Shown here piece by piece: positions 1-7,517 of a stretch of DNA of 46,342 bases. This DNA comes from a virus, in the IMG/VR virus record IMGVR_UViG_3300032242_001824, positions 1-46,342 of that record; one strand, written 5' to 3'. The notes beneath the pieces are model-generated. The model ran no database searches, was not told where the DNA came from, and saw only the letters and a list, made by a program, of their open reading frames with translations. Both the position numbers and the translations under genes were made by a program. The first letter of the stretch is position 1. Each line of letters opens with the position of its first letter.

Positions 1-328
1 TACCATTTTTACTCCTAATTTTCATAGGATGGTTTTCACCTAAAAAATTGTGAGTTTTGTTGTCAATTCTTTTTTGATTTGCTTTTTTAGATAATTCAGT
101 TATTTCAATGGGTGAAAGATCCATAGTCTTTGACATAATGTAACAAGCACACCAATCACCTTGTTCATAATGTATTTTATAGTGATCTTGAATAGAAAGT
201 GCAATTAAATTTTCAATGCGGTTATCATTGTGATTTCCGTTGATATGGTGTATATCAAATGTTCTTCCGTTTGAATCTTTAGGAATTTTTCCATAATGTT
301 GTTGATAAATTTTACGATAAATACTCAT
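1..328 (-). CDS. HNH homing endonuclease, 3' end cut off by the window
   Basis: Reading the minus strand from ATG at 328 gives an open frame to the window edge (109 codons). It begins MSIYRKIYQQHYGKIPKD, followed by the HNH core DIHHINGNHNDNRIENL, in which HH, the central N and the distal H/N residues are the metal- and DNA-binding positions of the HNH nuclease family. The downstream part (NFLGENHPMKIRS) resembles the NUMOD-type DNA-binding repeats often found in phage HNH endonucleases. A Shine-Dalgarno-like AAGGA lies about 10 nt before the ATG. Such free-standing endonucleases cut related genomes and spread themselves between phages. The C-terminus is missing, so target-recognition modules cannot be judged. 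The family call is firm; activity is inferred. Confidence 0.88.
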   Translation of the reverse strand, partial: MSIYRKIYQQHYGKIPKDSNGRTFDIHHINGNHNDNRIENLIALSIQDHYKIHYEQGDWCACYIMSKTMDLSPIEITELSKKANQKRIDNKTHNFLGENHPMKIRSKNG

Positions 329-355
329 GCTGATAGTTCCTTTTAAACTGTTAGA

Positions 356-385
356 GTGTATGCGGAGTCCAGGCCGGCGATACAC
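356..385 (-). other. Stem-loop in the 5' leader of the HNH gene
   Basis: GTGTAT (356-361) and ATACAC (380-385) are perfect inverted repeats around an 18-nt GC-rich loop. On the minus strand this hairpin lies just downstream of the late-promoter-like box at 389-396 and would form at the extreme 5' end of an HNH transcript. A regulatory or mRNA-stabilising role is inferred only. Confidence 0.4.
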
Positions 386-388
386 ACT

Positions 389-396
389 TATTTATA
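389..396 (-). promoter_or_regulatory. Late-promoter-like TATAAATA box for the HNH gene
   Basis: The minus strand reads TATAAATA exactly, the T4 late-promoter -10 element recognised by the gp55/gp33/gp45 system. The HNH start lies about 60 nt downstream. The sequence is AT-rich, so an exact 8-mer can arise by chance. Confidence 0.45.
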
Positions 397-421
397 TTAC
401 TCTGAGGTTGATTAAAATTCT

Positions 422-697
422 ATGATATATCCATTTTTTAATAAGAATACCGGTGAAGTTGAAGAACATATTATGCGTCTATCAGAGTATGATGAGTTCA
501 AAGAAAATAACCCCCATTTGGAAAGATATTTCGCAACCGATGGCCTTGTTGGTCTAGGTGATGGTCAACGCATGAGTGTACCAGGAATTGGTCAGGCTCA
601 CATGGCGTTTGAAAGGGGTGTTATTCAGAGAATGAAAGAAACCATTCCTGGTAATACTATGTCTGGCCACAAAACAAAACTCCCACGCGAATGGTAA
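422..697 (+). CDS. Small FmdB-like conserved phage protein
   Basis: A 91-residue protein starting MIYPFFNKNTGEVEEHIMRL and continuing with a SEYDEFKENNPHLER segment. This opening (Y-x-F-x-N-x-x-T-G-E, then an M-S-x-x-E-y-d motif and N-P-x-L/W) recalls small proteins of T4-like environmental phages that are often labelled FmdB-family regulatory proteins. The Cys pairs of a true FmdB zinc ribbon are absent, so the regulatory label is weak. The C-terminal half is rich in Gly and Lys with no recognisable domain. The stop codon overlaps the start of the next small ORF. Function unknown. Confidence 0.7.
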   Translation: MIYPFFNKNTGEVEEHIMRLSEYDEFKENNPHLERYFATDGLVGLGDGQRMSVPGIGQAHMAFERGVIQRMKETIPGNTMSGHKTKLPREW

Positions 698-843
698 ATC
701 CTGTACAACGAATTCCCGCACTTCTTGGTGGCGGATATTACAAGCCACGGCAAGTAACACAACCAATAAAGAAGACTGTTCAACAAAAAGTGCCTGCACT
801 GCTTAGAAAGGATCATCCTGTCAACACAAAAACCTACGCATAA
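691..843 (+). CDS. 50-residue basic hypothetical protein
   Basis: A short open frame starts at the ATG at 691, overlapping the end of the preceding gene by 7 nt, and stops with TAA at 841-843. The product is rich in Pro, Lys and Gln (MVNPVQRIPALLGGGYYKP at the N-terminus) with no Cys, no membrane segment and no family I recognise. The overlap with the upstream gene suggests translational coupling, and it fills the otherwise empty gap before phoH. Evidence is positional only, so it may be spurious. Confidence 0.5.
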   Translation: MVNPVQRIPALLGGGYYKPRQVTQPIKKTVQQKVPALLRKDHPVNTKTYA

Positions 844-874
844 AACTTATAACAAACCCGTAAGGAAAGTTTCG

Positions 875-1639
875 ATGGCAAGTAATAAAAGAACAACAAC
901 CCAAAAAAGAGATGATGTGATAGATAATGATACTTATACACACGCACATCAGCCAGTATCGAATGCTCTAAAAATTAAATTAGATCATTTAAAGACTTTT
1001 GAAGCATTGACAAAGAATCAACAAAAATTCTTTGATGCATATAAAAGAGGTGATTACTTTCTTGGCCTATTAGGCTCACCCGGTGTAGGTAAAACATTCT
1101 TAGGATTATATCGTGCAATAGAAGAAGTGTTAGACAAGAGTAATCCGTTTGAACATGTGGTTGTTGTCCGTTCTGCGGTTCAGGTTCGTGACCAAGGTTT
1201 TGTGCCAGGTACTTTGGAAGAAAAGATGGAGATTTATGAGGTGCCTTACAAAGAAATTTGTGAGACTCTATTTGGTCGTAAAGATGCGTGGGAGAGATTA
1301 AAGGAGCAGGGTCATGCAAGATTTATATCTACTACTGCCATTCGTGGTATTTCTATTGATAATTCTATTATTATTGTAGATGAATGTCAGTCGATGACCT
1401 TCCATGAATTGAACTCTGTTATCTCCCGTGTTGGTCACCGTTCTAAAATTATCTTCATTGGTGACTTGAAACAGAATGACCTAATTAAGAGTAGGAATGA
1501 TGTGTCCGGTTTGTCGCAATTCTTAGAGGTTGCAAGACATATGGATGAGTTTAGTGAAATACAATTTACACCAGATGACATTGTGCGTTCGAGCCTTGTT
1601 AAATCGTGGATCGTAGCATGTGATAGAATAGGATATTGA
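875..1639 (+). CDS. phoH: PhoH-like P-loop ATPase
   Basis: A 254-residue protein with the Walker A motif GSPGVGKT at residues 67-74 and the Walker B/DExx-like motif IIIVDE ending at residue 170, followed by CQSMT. Downstream IIFIGDLKQND is the sensor-like strand typical of PhoH, related to the N-terminal part of superfamily 1 helicases. PhoH homologues are very common in T4-like phages of aquatic bacteria; the proposed link to phosphate stress comes from the E. coli gene and is unproven in phages. AAGGAAA lies about 7 nt before the ATG. The stop overlaps the next gene's start, so PhoH and the exonuclease form one translational unit. Confidence 0.93.
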   Translation: MASNKRTTTQKRDDVIDNDTYTHAHQPVSNALKIKLDHLKTFEALTKNQQKFFDAYKRGDYFLGLLGSPGVGKTFLGLYRAIEEVLDKSNPFEHVVVVRSAVQVRDQGFVPGTLEEKMEIYEVPYKEICETLFGRKDAWERLKEQGHARFISTTAIRGISIDNSIIIVDECQSMTFHELNSVISRVGHRSKIIFIGDLKQNDLIKSRNDVSGLSQFLEVARHMDEFSEIQFTPDDIVRSSLVKSWIVACDRIGY

Positions 1640-2295
1640 TGTTTAATTATTGCCCACCCAAAGTCTTAGATGACTTGAAGTCTCAGACATTTCCTGATGG
1701 TAAAAGGTACTATACTTTGTCTGATGGTACTAAGTTGCCATCTGTCACCACAGTAATTGGTGCCAAAGGTAAAAAAGCCATTATGGAATGGAGAAACCGA
1801 GTGGGTGCAGAAGAAGCCAATCGTGTTTCTAAGAAAGCATCATCTAGAGGCACCAACGTACATACACTATGTGAAAGGTATCTGAATAATCAACCATTGG
1901 GTACAATTATGCCTGATGCGTTGGAGATGTTCCTATCAGTAAAACCATTACTAAATCGTATCAATAACATCCATTACCAAGAATGTGCATTGTGGTCATT
2001 GAAATTAGGTATGGCTGGTCGAGTTGATTGTATTGCTGAGTTTGATGGTGTGCTGTCTGTAATTGACTTTAAGACATCTAAGCGAATCAAGAAGAAAGAA
2101 GAGATTGATTCTTATTTTGCTCAATGTGTGGCATATGCAAGCATGTACGAGGAACTAATAGGTAAAGGTATAGATCAGATAGTCATTATCATGGCTGTGG
2201 AAAACTCAGAACCACTTATTTTTATTGAACGAACGGAAGATCATATAAATACCTTATTGGAATACATTGAGTTCTATCGGAATGGTATCCGATAG
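1639..2295 (+). CDS. PD-(D/E)XK exonuclease, RecB/Cas4/MGME1-like
   Basis: A 218-residue protein with the nuclease core AGRVDCIAEFDGVLSVIDFKTSK: Asp of GxxD, then the D-(x)-K pair of the PD-(D/E)XK fold. An upstream RGTNVHTLCERYL segment gives the helix with the additional conserved His/Glu seen in RecB-type and mitochondrial MGME1-type exonucleases. The N-terminal KLPSVTTVIG is also typical of this family. It probably processes single-stranded or flap DNA in replication or recombination. I take ATG at 1639 as the start; a TTG three bases upstream is also in frame. The gene overlaps the phoH stop by one base. Confidence 0.85.
   Translation: MFNYCPPKVLDDLKSQTFPDGKRYYTLSDGTKLPSVTTVIGAKGKKAIMEWRNRVGAEEANRVSKKASSRGTNVHTLCERYLNNQPLGTIMPDALEMFLSVKPLLNRINNIHYQECALWSLKLGMAGRVDCIAEFDGVLSVIDFKTSKRIKKKEEIDSYFAQCVAYASMYEELIGKGIDQIVIIMAVENSEPLIFIERTEDHINTLLEYIEFYRNGIR
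2274..2295 (+). other. Perfect 8-bp stem-loop at the exonuclease gene end
   Basis: CTATCGGA (2274-2281) and TCCGATAG (2288-2295) are exact inverted repeats with a 6-nt loop, and the stop codon TAG lies inside the stem. The sequence after it (gaaattaaaataagg) is A-rich, not T-rich, so it is not a canonical intrinsic terminator. It may end or stabilise the upstream mRNA. Confidence 0.45.
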
Positions 2296-2318
2296 GAAAT
2301 TAAAATAAGGAAAAAACT

Positions 2319-3365
2319 ATGGCAACATCATTAACAAATACTGGAGTATGTTTTCCCGATGCAACAGTACAGACAACCGCTGGTGGACCCGCTACTCTTA
2401 ATGTGAATTTTGCTTGTAATAATATTTACAGCTGCATTTCTTGTAACTCCGGTGGTGGAGCAGCAGGTTGTGGTAGTAACAACACCTTTTTTGGTAAAAA
2501 CGCAGGTAATAATACTCTTACTGGCACTAACAACAATTTCTTTGGCTGCACTGCTGGCAACTCTTCCACCTCGGGTGGCGGCAACAACTACTTTGGCAAC
2601 AGCGCCGGTGCGGCCTCCACATCGGGTTTTTATAACATCTTTTTGGGAACCAACGCTGGTAGGTGCAACACTACTGGAAGCTGTAATTTCTTTTTTGGCA
2701 TAAGCAGCGGTTATAATACCACTACTAGTACCGGTAACATGTTTATTGGCTACTGCGCCGGCTATTGTAACACTACTGGTACAGAAAATATTTTCATTGG
2801 TAGTCAATGCGCTGGTTGGTGTAACACTACTGGCGCATGTAACATATTCATTGGCAGCGCTGCCGGTAGATACAATCTCTATGGTTGTAACAATATTGCT
2901 ATTGGGTATGCTTCAGGAATAAATCAAGGTGTTGGTCTGTGGGAAGGAGCTCCGTTATATAACAACACTTGTAACCTCATGGTTATGGGTAATAGTTATA
3001 TGACTTGTGCCAAAATTGCAATTGCTTGGACAGTTACTTCTGATATAAGAGATAAGTGTGTTTTTGGAAATGTGTCTCATGGTAGAAAGTTTTTTGACAA
3101 AATAAATCCAATTAAATTTGCGTTCAAAGATAGAACTACTGGTCTTATCCGAGATGTAGAAGGAAAAATGCGTTATGGTTTCTCAGCACAAGAAGTTCTG
3201 GAAGCAGAAGGAGACGAACCGGTAATTGTAAGTGCGACGAATCCCGATAAACTAATGCTAACCAGTGACCACATGTTACCTGTTGTAGTAAACGCTATTA
3301 AAGAATTGAATTCCGAAATAGATGCACTAAAAGAAAGAGTGGCATTATTGGAATCAAAAACTTGA
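2319..3365 (+). CDS. Short Cys-rich tail fibre with C-terminal S74 autochaperone
   Basis: A 348-residue protein. The N-terminus carries the fibre motif GVCFPDATVQTTAGG. Residues about 45-210 are a run of roughly nine 14-18-residue repeats of the form N-x-F-(F/I)-G-x-x-A-G-x-x-x-T-(T/S)-G, as in beta-structured adhesin shafts. Cys recurs at equivalent repeat positions. The C-terminal ~108 residues begin with SDIRDK (Ser241), the cleavage-site signature of peptidase S74 intramolecular chaperones, followed by a GFSAQEV motif and a terminal coiled coil. S74 domains trimerise the fibre and then cut themselves off. AAGGAAAAA lies before the ATG. The gene stands apart from the main tail cluster, so it may be a separate receptor-binding fibre. 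Family assignment is strong; receptor unknown. Confidence 0.87.
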   Translation: MATSLTNTGVCFPDATVQTTAGGPATLNVNFACNNIYSCISCNSGGGAAGCGSNNTFFGKNAGNNTLTGTNNNFFGCTAGNSSTSGGGNNYFGNSAGAASTSGFYNIFLGTNAGRCNTTGSCNFFFGISSGYNTTTSTGNMFIGYCAGYCNTTGTENIFIGSQCAGWCNTTGACNIFIGSAAGRYNLYGCNNIAIGYASGINQGVGLWEGAPLYNNTCNLMVMGNSYMTCAKIAIAWTVTSDIRDKCVFGNVSHGRKFFDKINPIKFAFKDRTTGLIRDVEGKMRYGFSAQEVLEAEGDEPVIVSATNPDKLMLTSDHMLPVVVNAIKELNSEIDALKERVALLESKT

Positions 3366-3390
3366 CATTTTTTTGACTGTGTTGTATACT
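3362..3390 (+). promoter_or_regulatory. Consensus sigma70 promoter of the accessory operon
   Basis: TTGACA at 3362-3367 and TATACT at 3385-3390 are separated by exactly 17 bp. The -35 box overlaps the stop codon of the preceding fibre gene. Transcription would start near 3397, about 25 nt before the first glycosyltransferase ATG. This is a host-RNA-polymerase-type, probably early, promoter. Confidence 0.8.
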
Positions 3391-3421
3391 ATGTTATAAG
3401 TACATTTTTATTGGAATTATT

Positions 3422-4066
3422 ATGAAAAAAATTTTGATTGCAACGCCATGCCTTGACCAAAAAGTCGATGCCTATTTTGTACATAGTCTTTGTGAATCCA
3501 TCAAACTTGGTATCAAAAATGATCTCGACATTCGCTGTGTCTTTCTTGCCAACGAGAGCATTCTTCCAATGGCAAGAAATGAACTCTTTGCACTAGCATA
3601 TAAAGAAAACTATGACACAATGGTTTTTATTGATGATGATGAAAGTTGGAAAGAACATGCACTAATCGAAATCATTCAATCAAACAAAGATGTTATATGC
3701 TTACCTGTCGTAAATAAAGGTGATGCTGATATTGCATTTAATGTTTGGTTAAACAAAGATATTGAAAAAGATCCATCAGATGGTTATATAAAAATCAATA
3801 AATGTGGTACAGGATTTCTAAAACTAACAAGAAAAGTAATTGAGGACCTATGGAACTCAAATACAGAGTTGGTTTTTAGAAACAAAAAACTAAAAAATAT
3901 TTGTGAATATACATATGTCAATGGTGATTTTATTGGTGAAGATGTCACACTCTGTAAAAAAATCAAAGAACTTGGATATGATATTTGGTTAAATCCAAAT
4001 CATACAGTTTCCCATATTGGCAATAAAATGTACAAGGGTGACTTTAAGACAAAAAATAATTTATGA
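3422..4066 (+). CDS. Glycosyltransferase-like protein, GT-A fold
   Basis: A 214-residue protein beginning MKKILIATPCLDQKVDAYF. The arrangement (N-terminal strand, ESILPMARNELFALA helix, then MVFIDDDESW) matches GT-A glycosyltransferases, with DDD as the metal/nucleotide-sugar DxD motif. GEDVTLCKK further on resembles the ED base region of family 2-like enzymes, and VSHIGN gives a late His. Sugar donor and acceptor are unknown. It is first in the operon behind the sigma70 promoter, and its stop overlaps the next gene by 4 nt. It could modify host surface glycan, phage protein or DNA; the neighbours favour a glycan pathway. Confidence 0.75.
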   Translation: MKKILIATPCLDQKVDAYFVHSLCESIKLGIKNDLDIRCVFLANESILPMARNELFALAYKENYDTMVFIDDDESWKEHALIEIIQSNKDVICLPVVNKGDADIAFNVWLNKDIEKDPSDGYIKINKCGTGFLKLTRKVIEDLWNSNTELVFRNKKLKNICEYTYVNGDFIGEDVTLCKKIKELGYDIWLNPNHTVSHIGNKMYKGDFKTKNNL

Positions 4067-5361
4067 TTGACGTTATTATTCCCACAATGTGGATGGCTGA
4101 AACCACAATAGATGCAATAAAAAAATATTGCAAATGTCCAAAAATCAGTAAAGTTATACTGATAGACAACAATCGAAAAATGCGACCTGAAGCATTTTCC
4201 AAAATTGCATCTAATTCAAAAATAGAATATGTGTCATACGGAAAAAACACATATGTCAATCCAGCATGGAATGAAGGTTATTACAGAAGCAAGTCCAACA
4301 TTATCGCAATCATCAACGATGACATAGTTGTGAATGATGATGTATTTGATTTAGTGTTGAATCATAATCCACAGCCTGGCGATCTGATCGGTGTAAATCT
4401 GCGTGGTTTTCAAGACAATTATAAGATTGATGACAACATAGATACTGCGGAAGAAATTGTTAAATTAAACTACAACAAAAATTATCCTATTGGTGGTCAG
4501 GCCTGGGCATTTGGAATTTGTTTGTTTATGCATAGAAAAACATATAGAGTTATTCCTAGCATATATCAGGTTTGGTACGGAGATGATTATATAGCACAGA
4601 GTGCAAAAAATATCTATGCAATCAATAGCAATAAGATAAAGGGTAAGATATCAGAAACTATTAAAAAGTTTAGTAATCCGAATGATGATATCTCTAAACG
4701 AATTGAGTTAGACTCTAAAAATTTTCTGAGGTTTAATCATTTCCAAAACGGAAAAAACTGGGATGTGCCAAAAAACATTATTAAAACCTATGAAGGCCAA
4801 CGGAAAAATGTAACGCAACATAAACAGGATGAACTCGAACTAGAATATCAACGTGCAAAAAAAACACCGAGTGATATCAATCAAAATTTACCTATACTTT
4901 ATGAATTGGCTAAAGAGTGTGAAACCATAATTGAGATGGGAGTCCGAACGGGTGTTAGTACACGAGCTTTTCTAAACACTGACGCTTCATTAATATCAAT
5001 TGATATTGAAAAAGACACAACTGTTGAAAAACTTTTTGCATTAGCTAGTGCAAAAGGAAAACTTTGTCATTATCTCGTTGCAGATGTTATGAATGTAGAA
5101 ATTCCAGAAACGGACCTGTTGTTTATTGACACACTACATACATATGAACAATTAAAACAAGAGTTAACTTTGCACGGAAATAAGGCAAAAAAGTATCTAA
5201 TTTTTCACGATACTTACACATTTGGATTGTTGGGTGAAAACGGTATCGATAAAAAAGGTCTTATGACTGCCATTATTGAATTTATAATTGCAAATCCACA
5301 TTGGAACTTTTATATCCACAAGACAAATAACAATGGTTTAACCGTTTTAAAGCGTTCGTAA
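4063..5361 (+). CDS. Glycosyltransferase-methyltransferase fusion
   Basis: A 432-residue, two-domain protein. The first ~250 residues look like a GT-A glycosyltransferase: MIDVIIPTMW, VILIDNN and IIAIINDDIVVNDDV, with NDD in the DxD position. The C-terminal part from about residue 270 is a class I SAM-dependent methyltransferase of the Methyltransf_24/CmcI-like type: IIEMGVRTGVSTRAFL (motif I, near residue 290), LISIDIE (acidic motif II), DLLFIDTLHTYEQ and YLIFHDTY. The domains are joined by a charged linker. It overlaps the preceding gene by 4 nt. The fusion suggests that a sugar is added and then methylated by one protein. Domain calls are good; substrates are unknown. Confidence 0.78.
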   Translation: MIDVIIPTMWMAETTIDAIKKYCKCPKISKVILIDNNRKMRPEAFSKIASNSKIEYVSYGKNTYVNPAWNEGYYRSKSNIIAIINDDIVVNDDVFDLVLNHNPQPGDLIGVNLRGFQDNYKIDDNIDTAEEIVKLNYNKNYPIGGQAWAFGICLFMHRKTYRVIPSIYQVWYGDDYIAQSAKNIYAINSNKIKGKISETIKKFSNPNDDISKRIELDSKNFLRFNHFQNGKNWDVPKNIIKTYEGQRKNVTQHKQDELELEYQRAKKTPSDINQNLPILYELAKECETIIEMGVRTGVSTRAFLNTDASLISIDIEKDTTVEKLFALASAKGKLCHYLVADVMNVEIPETDLLFIDTLHTYEQLKQELTLHGNKAKKYLIFHDTYTFGLLGENGIDKKGLMTAIIEFIIANPHWNFYIHKTNNNGLTVLKRS

Positions 5362-5394
5362 ATTATCATATAATTAAATTACATTGAGGAACAC

Positions 5395-6291
5395 ATGAAG
5401 TATAGCATTTTTCACGTCCAAGGCGGCATTGGTAAACATATTGCGGCGACAGCAGTTGCAAAGGCAATCAAGAACAATCATCCAGATAGAAAACTAATTG
5501 TTGTCTGTGCATATTCGGACATTTTCATTAACTTATCTTTTGTTGACCGTGTTTTTAATTTAGGTAATACGAGTTATTTTTATCAAGAATTCATTCAAGA
5601 TAAAGATTCTATAATTTTTTACCATGAGCCTTACTACACAACAAATCACATACACAAAAGAAAAAAACTTATTGAAAATTGGTGCGATTTATATGGCCTA
5701 AAATACAATGGTGAAACTCCCGAGTTGAAGTTTAATAAATTGCAATTTGATGTTTCCAAAACTGTCTGGAGTAGAAAAAAACCAATAATGGTTCTACACA
5801 CCAATGGTGGCCCAATGTCAACTGAAGTTAAGCCTTATGCTTGGACAAGAGACATGCCTATTGATATTGCACAAGAATTGGTTGAACACTACAAAAAAGA
5901 TTATCATATTTTTCAAATCACCAAAATAAATTCACCAAAATTAAAAGACGCTGAACATATATTTGCTACACCACAAAAATTTTTATCACTGATGGAATTG
6001 TTTAGTATTTTTCTCCATAGTAAAAAAAGAGTATTGATTGATTCTTGTATGCAACATGCCGCAAGTGCAATGAAACGAAAATCAACTGTGTTATGGAACG
6101 GAACAAGCCCAAAAGTCTTTGGTTACGATTTGCATGATAATATATGTACCGATATACCATATGATTTTAAACTTCCCGGAAGTTATCTATTTGATTTTGA
6201 CTTTAATGGTTATGAGGTTGAGTATCCATTCACCGATGATGTAAAATTATATGATATAAATAAAATTATAGAATCTATTGATAAACAATGA
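5395..6291 (+). CDS. Probable GT-B (family 9-like) glycosyltransferase
   Basis: A 298-residue protein starting MKYSIFHVQGGIGKHIAATA, with a Gly-rich loop after the first strand as in the N-domain of GT9/heptosyltransferase-like GT-B enzymes. The second half has PIMVLHTNGGP, YHIFQIT and VLIDSCMQHAASAMKRKSTVLW, which resembles the donor-binding C-domain (xDSxxxHxAxA) of that family. GAGGAA lies 5' of the ATG. It sits in the accessory operon between the GT-methyltransferase and the sulfotransferase. The GT-B call is by pattern only and less certain than for its neighbours; the acceptor is unknown. Confidence 0.62.
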   Translation: MKYSIFHVQGGIGKHIAATAVAKAIKNNHPDRKLIVVCAYSDIFINLSFVDRVFNLGNTSYFYQEFIQDKDSIIFYHEPYYTTNHIHKRKKLIENWCDLYGLKYNGETPELKFNKLQFDVSKTVWSRKKPIMVLHTNGGPMSTEVKPYAWTRDMPIDIAQELVEHYKKDYHIFQITKINSPKLKDAEHIFATPQKFLSLMELFSIFLHSKKRVLIDSCMQHAASAMKRKSTVLWNGTSPKVFGYDLHDNICTDIPYDFKLPGSYLFDFDFNGYEVEYPFTDDVKLYDINKIIESIDKQ

Positions 6292-6303
6292 GGGTAATAT
6301 GAA

Positions 6304-7239
6304 ATGAAAGAAATAAATAAAGAAATGATTCGTGAAGAAAAGAAATATTACTTTTTGTCCGGTCTACCTCGGTCTGGAAGCACTTTGCTTTCTTCAATTT
6401 TAAACCAAAATCCTAAGATGTATTCTGGACCAAGTTCGCCTGTCATGGCTATTATGCTTGCTTTAGAAAATGCAATCTCTGGTGAAGAGTTATTTTTGGC
6501 TTTTCCAAAAATGGCTCAAGCAAAAGGAATAATTAGTAGTGTTATTGAAAATTATTATTCAGATGTTGATAAACCGGTTATTATTGACAAAAATCGTTCA
6601 TGGGTGAATCGTATGCATTATATTCCAAATTATTTTGGAATTGAACCAAAAATTCTTTGCCCAGTCAGAAACATGGATGAAATTCTTACTTCATTTATTA
6701 GTATGCATCGTAGAAATCCAATGGAGATAAATGGTAGAATTAATTTTATAGATGAGATGTTGATTAAAAGTAATGTATCACTTACTGATGAAAATAGATG
6801 TGAAATACTATCTGGACCTAATGGTATCGTTGGACAAACTTATGTAGGTATTCAACAGGCTATACTGGAAGGTAAACAAAAACAACTTCATTTTATTGAG
6901 TATGATGATCTAATAAATGAACCGAGAGAAACGATGCGTAAAATTTACGAATTTTTAGGTGAAGATTATTTTGAACACGATTTTTCAAATATAAAAAACA
7001 TACATATAGAAAATGATGCTGGAGTATATGGTTTTTCAGATATGCATGATGTTCGCGGCAGTTTAGAAAAAGTTTTTCAAGATCCAAAAGAAATATTACC
7101 AGAATACATATATGAAAAATGTCAAGGAGCTGAATTTTGGAGAGATTTAAACGTAGATTATACTGAAGAAGTTGAAGATTACACAACAAACAAAAACGAA
7201 TCTTCAAATGAAGATGACACAAAACTTATAGGGCAGTAA
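6304..7239 (+). CDS. PAPS-dependent sulfotransferase
   Basis: A 311-residue protein. The N-terminal YYFLSGLPRSGSTLLSSIL contains the sulfotransferase 5'-phosphosulfate-binding loop (PRSGSTLL, about residues 22-29). ILCPVRNMDEILTSFISMHRR is the 3'-phosphate-binding segment (R and downstream S), as in the Sulfotransfer_3 family. Such enzymes move sulfate from PAPS to a hydroxyl or amine, often on glycans. The C-terminal 25 residues are acidic and probably disordered. GAGGG lies upstream of the ATG. It is encoded two genes before an APS kinase, the enzyme that makes PAPS, so donor synthesis and transfer appear linked. The acceptor cannot be read from sequence. Confidence 0.87.
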   Translation: MKEINKEMIREEKKYYFLSGLPRSGSTLLSSILNQNPKMYSGPSSPVMAIMLALENAISGEELFLAFPKMAQAKGIISSVIENYYSDVDKPVIIDKNRSWVNRMHYIPNYFGIEPKILCPVRNMDEILTSFISMHRRNPMEINGRINFIDEMLIKSNVSLTDENRCEILSGPNGIVGQTYVGIQQAILEGKQKQLHFIEYDDLINEPRETMRKIYEFLGEDYFEHDFSNIKNIHIENDAGVYGFSDMHDVRGSLEKVFQDPKEILPEYIYEKCQGAEFWRDLNVDYTEEVEDYTTNKNESSNEDDTKLIGQ

Positions 7240-7240
7240 A

Positions 7241-7495
7241 ATGGAAAATGAATCAAAAACACTTGAAGAAATTCGAGGCACTATTAGAGTAGCCAGAGAT
7301 AGTGTCTGGGAAATTGAAAATGAAATTAAAAAACTGACTGATGGTAAACCTCTTGACCAAGACAGTAAAGATAAGATTCATAGAAATGTTTCACACTTAG
7401 AGTGGGTTGTTTCCAATACAGATATTGTTAATTCTGGTGAAGACATTTCTGACCTTATTACAGCAATTGCCGCAGGTAAAGCAAAACTTTCTTAA
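7241..7495 (+). CDS. Small hypothetical helical protein
   Basis: An 84-residue, charged, helix-predicting protein (MENESKTLEEIRGTIRVARD, then EIENEIKKL and HRNVSHLEW). It has no Cys, no signal peptide and no motif I recognise. The start is one base after the sulfotransferase stop, so it is clearly in the same operon and is probably translationally coupled. Function unknown; a small partner of the sulfotransferase or APS kinase is possible but untested. Confidence 0.7.
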   Translation: MENESKTLEEIRGTIRVARDSVWEIENEIKKLTDGKPLDQDSKDKIHRNVSHLEWVVSNTDIVNSGEDISDLITAIAAGKAKLS

Positions 7496-7517
7496 TTTAT
7501 TTGATTTAATTTATATT

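Noticed and set aside
2331-2807. Long open frame on the minus strand across the Cys-rich fibre gene
   Set aside because: It is the antisense of the regular Gly/Asn/Thr repeats, has no RBS or family resemblance, and the plus frame has clear fibre and S74 motifs.
7407-7517. N-terminal extension of the APS kinase
   Set aside because: It would overlap the preceding gene in another frame; the Walker A strand starts properly at MKKILIMG from ATG 7518.
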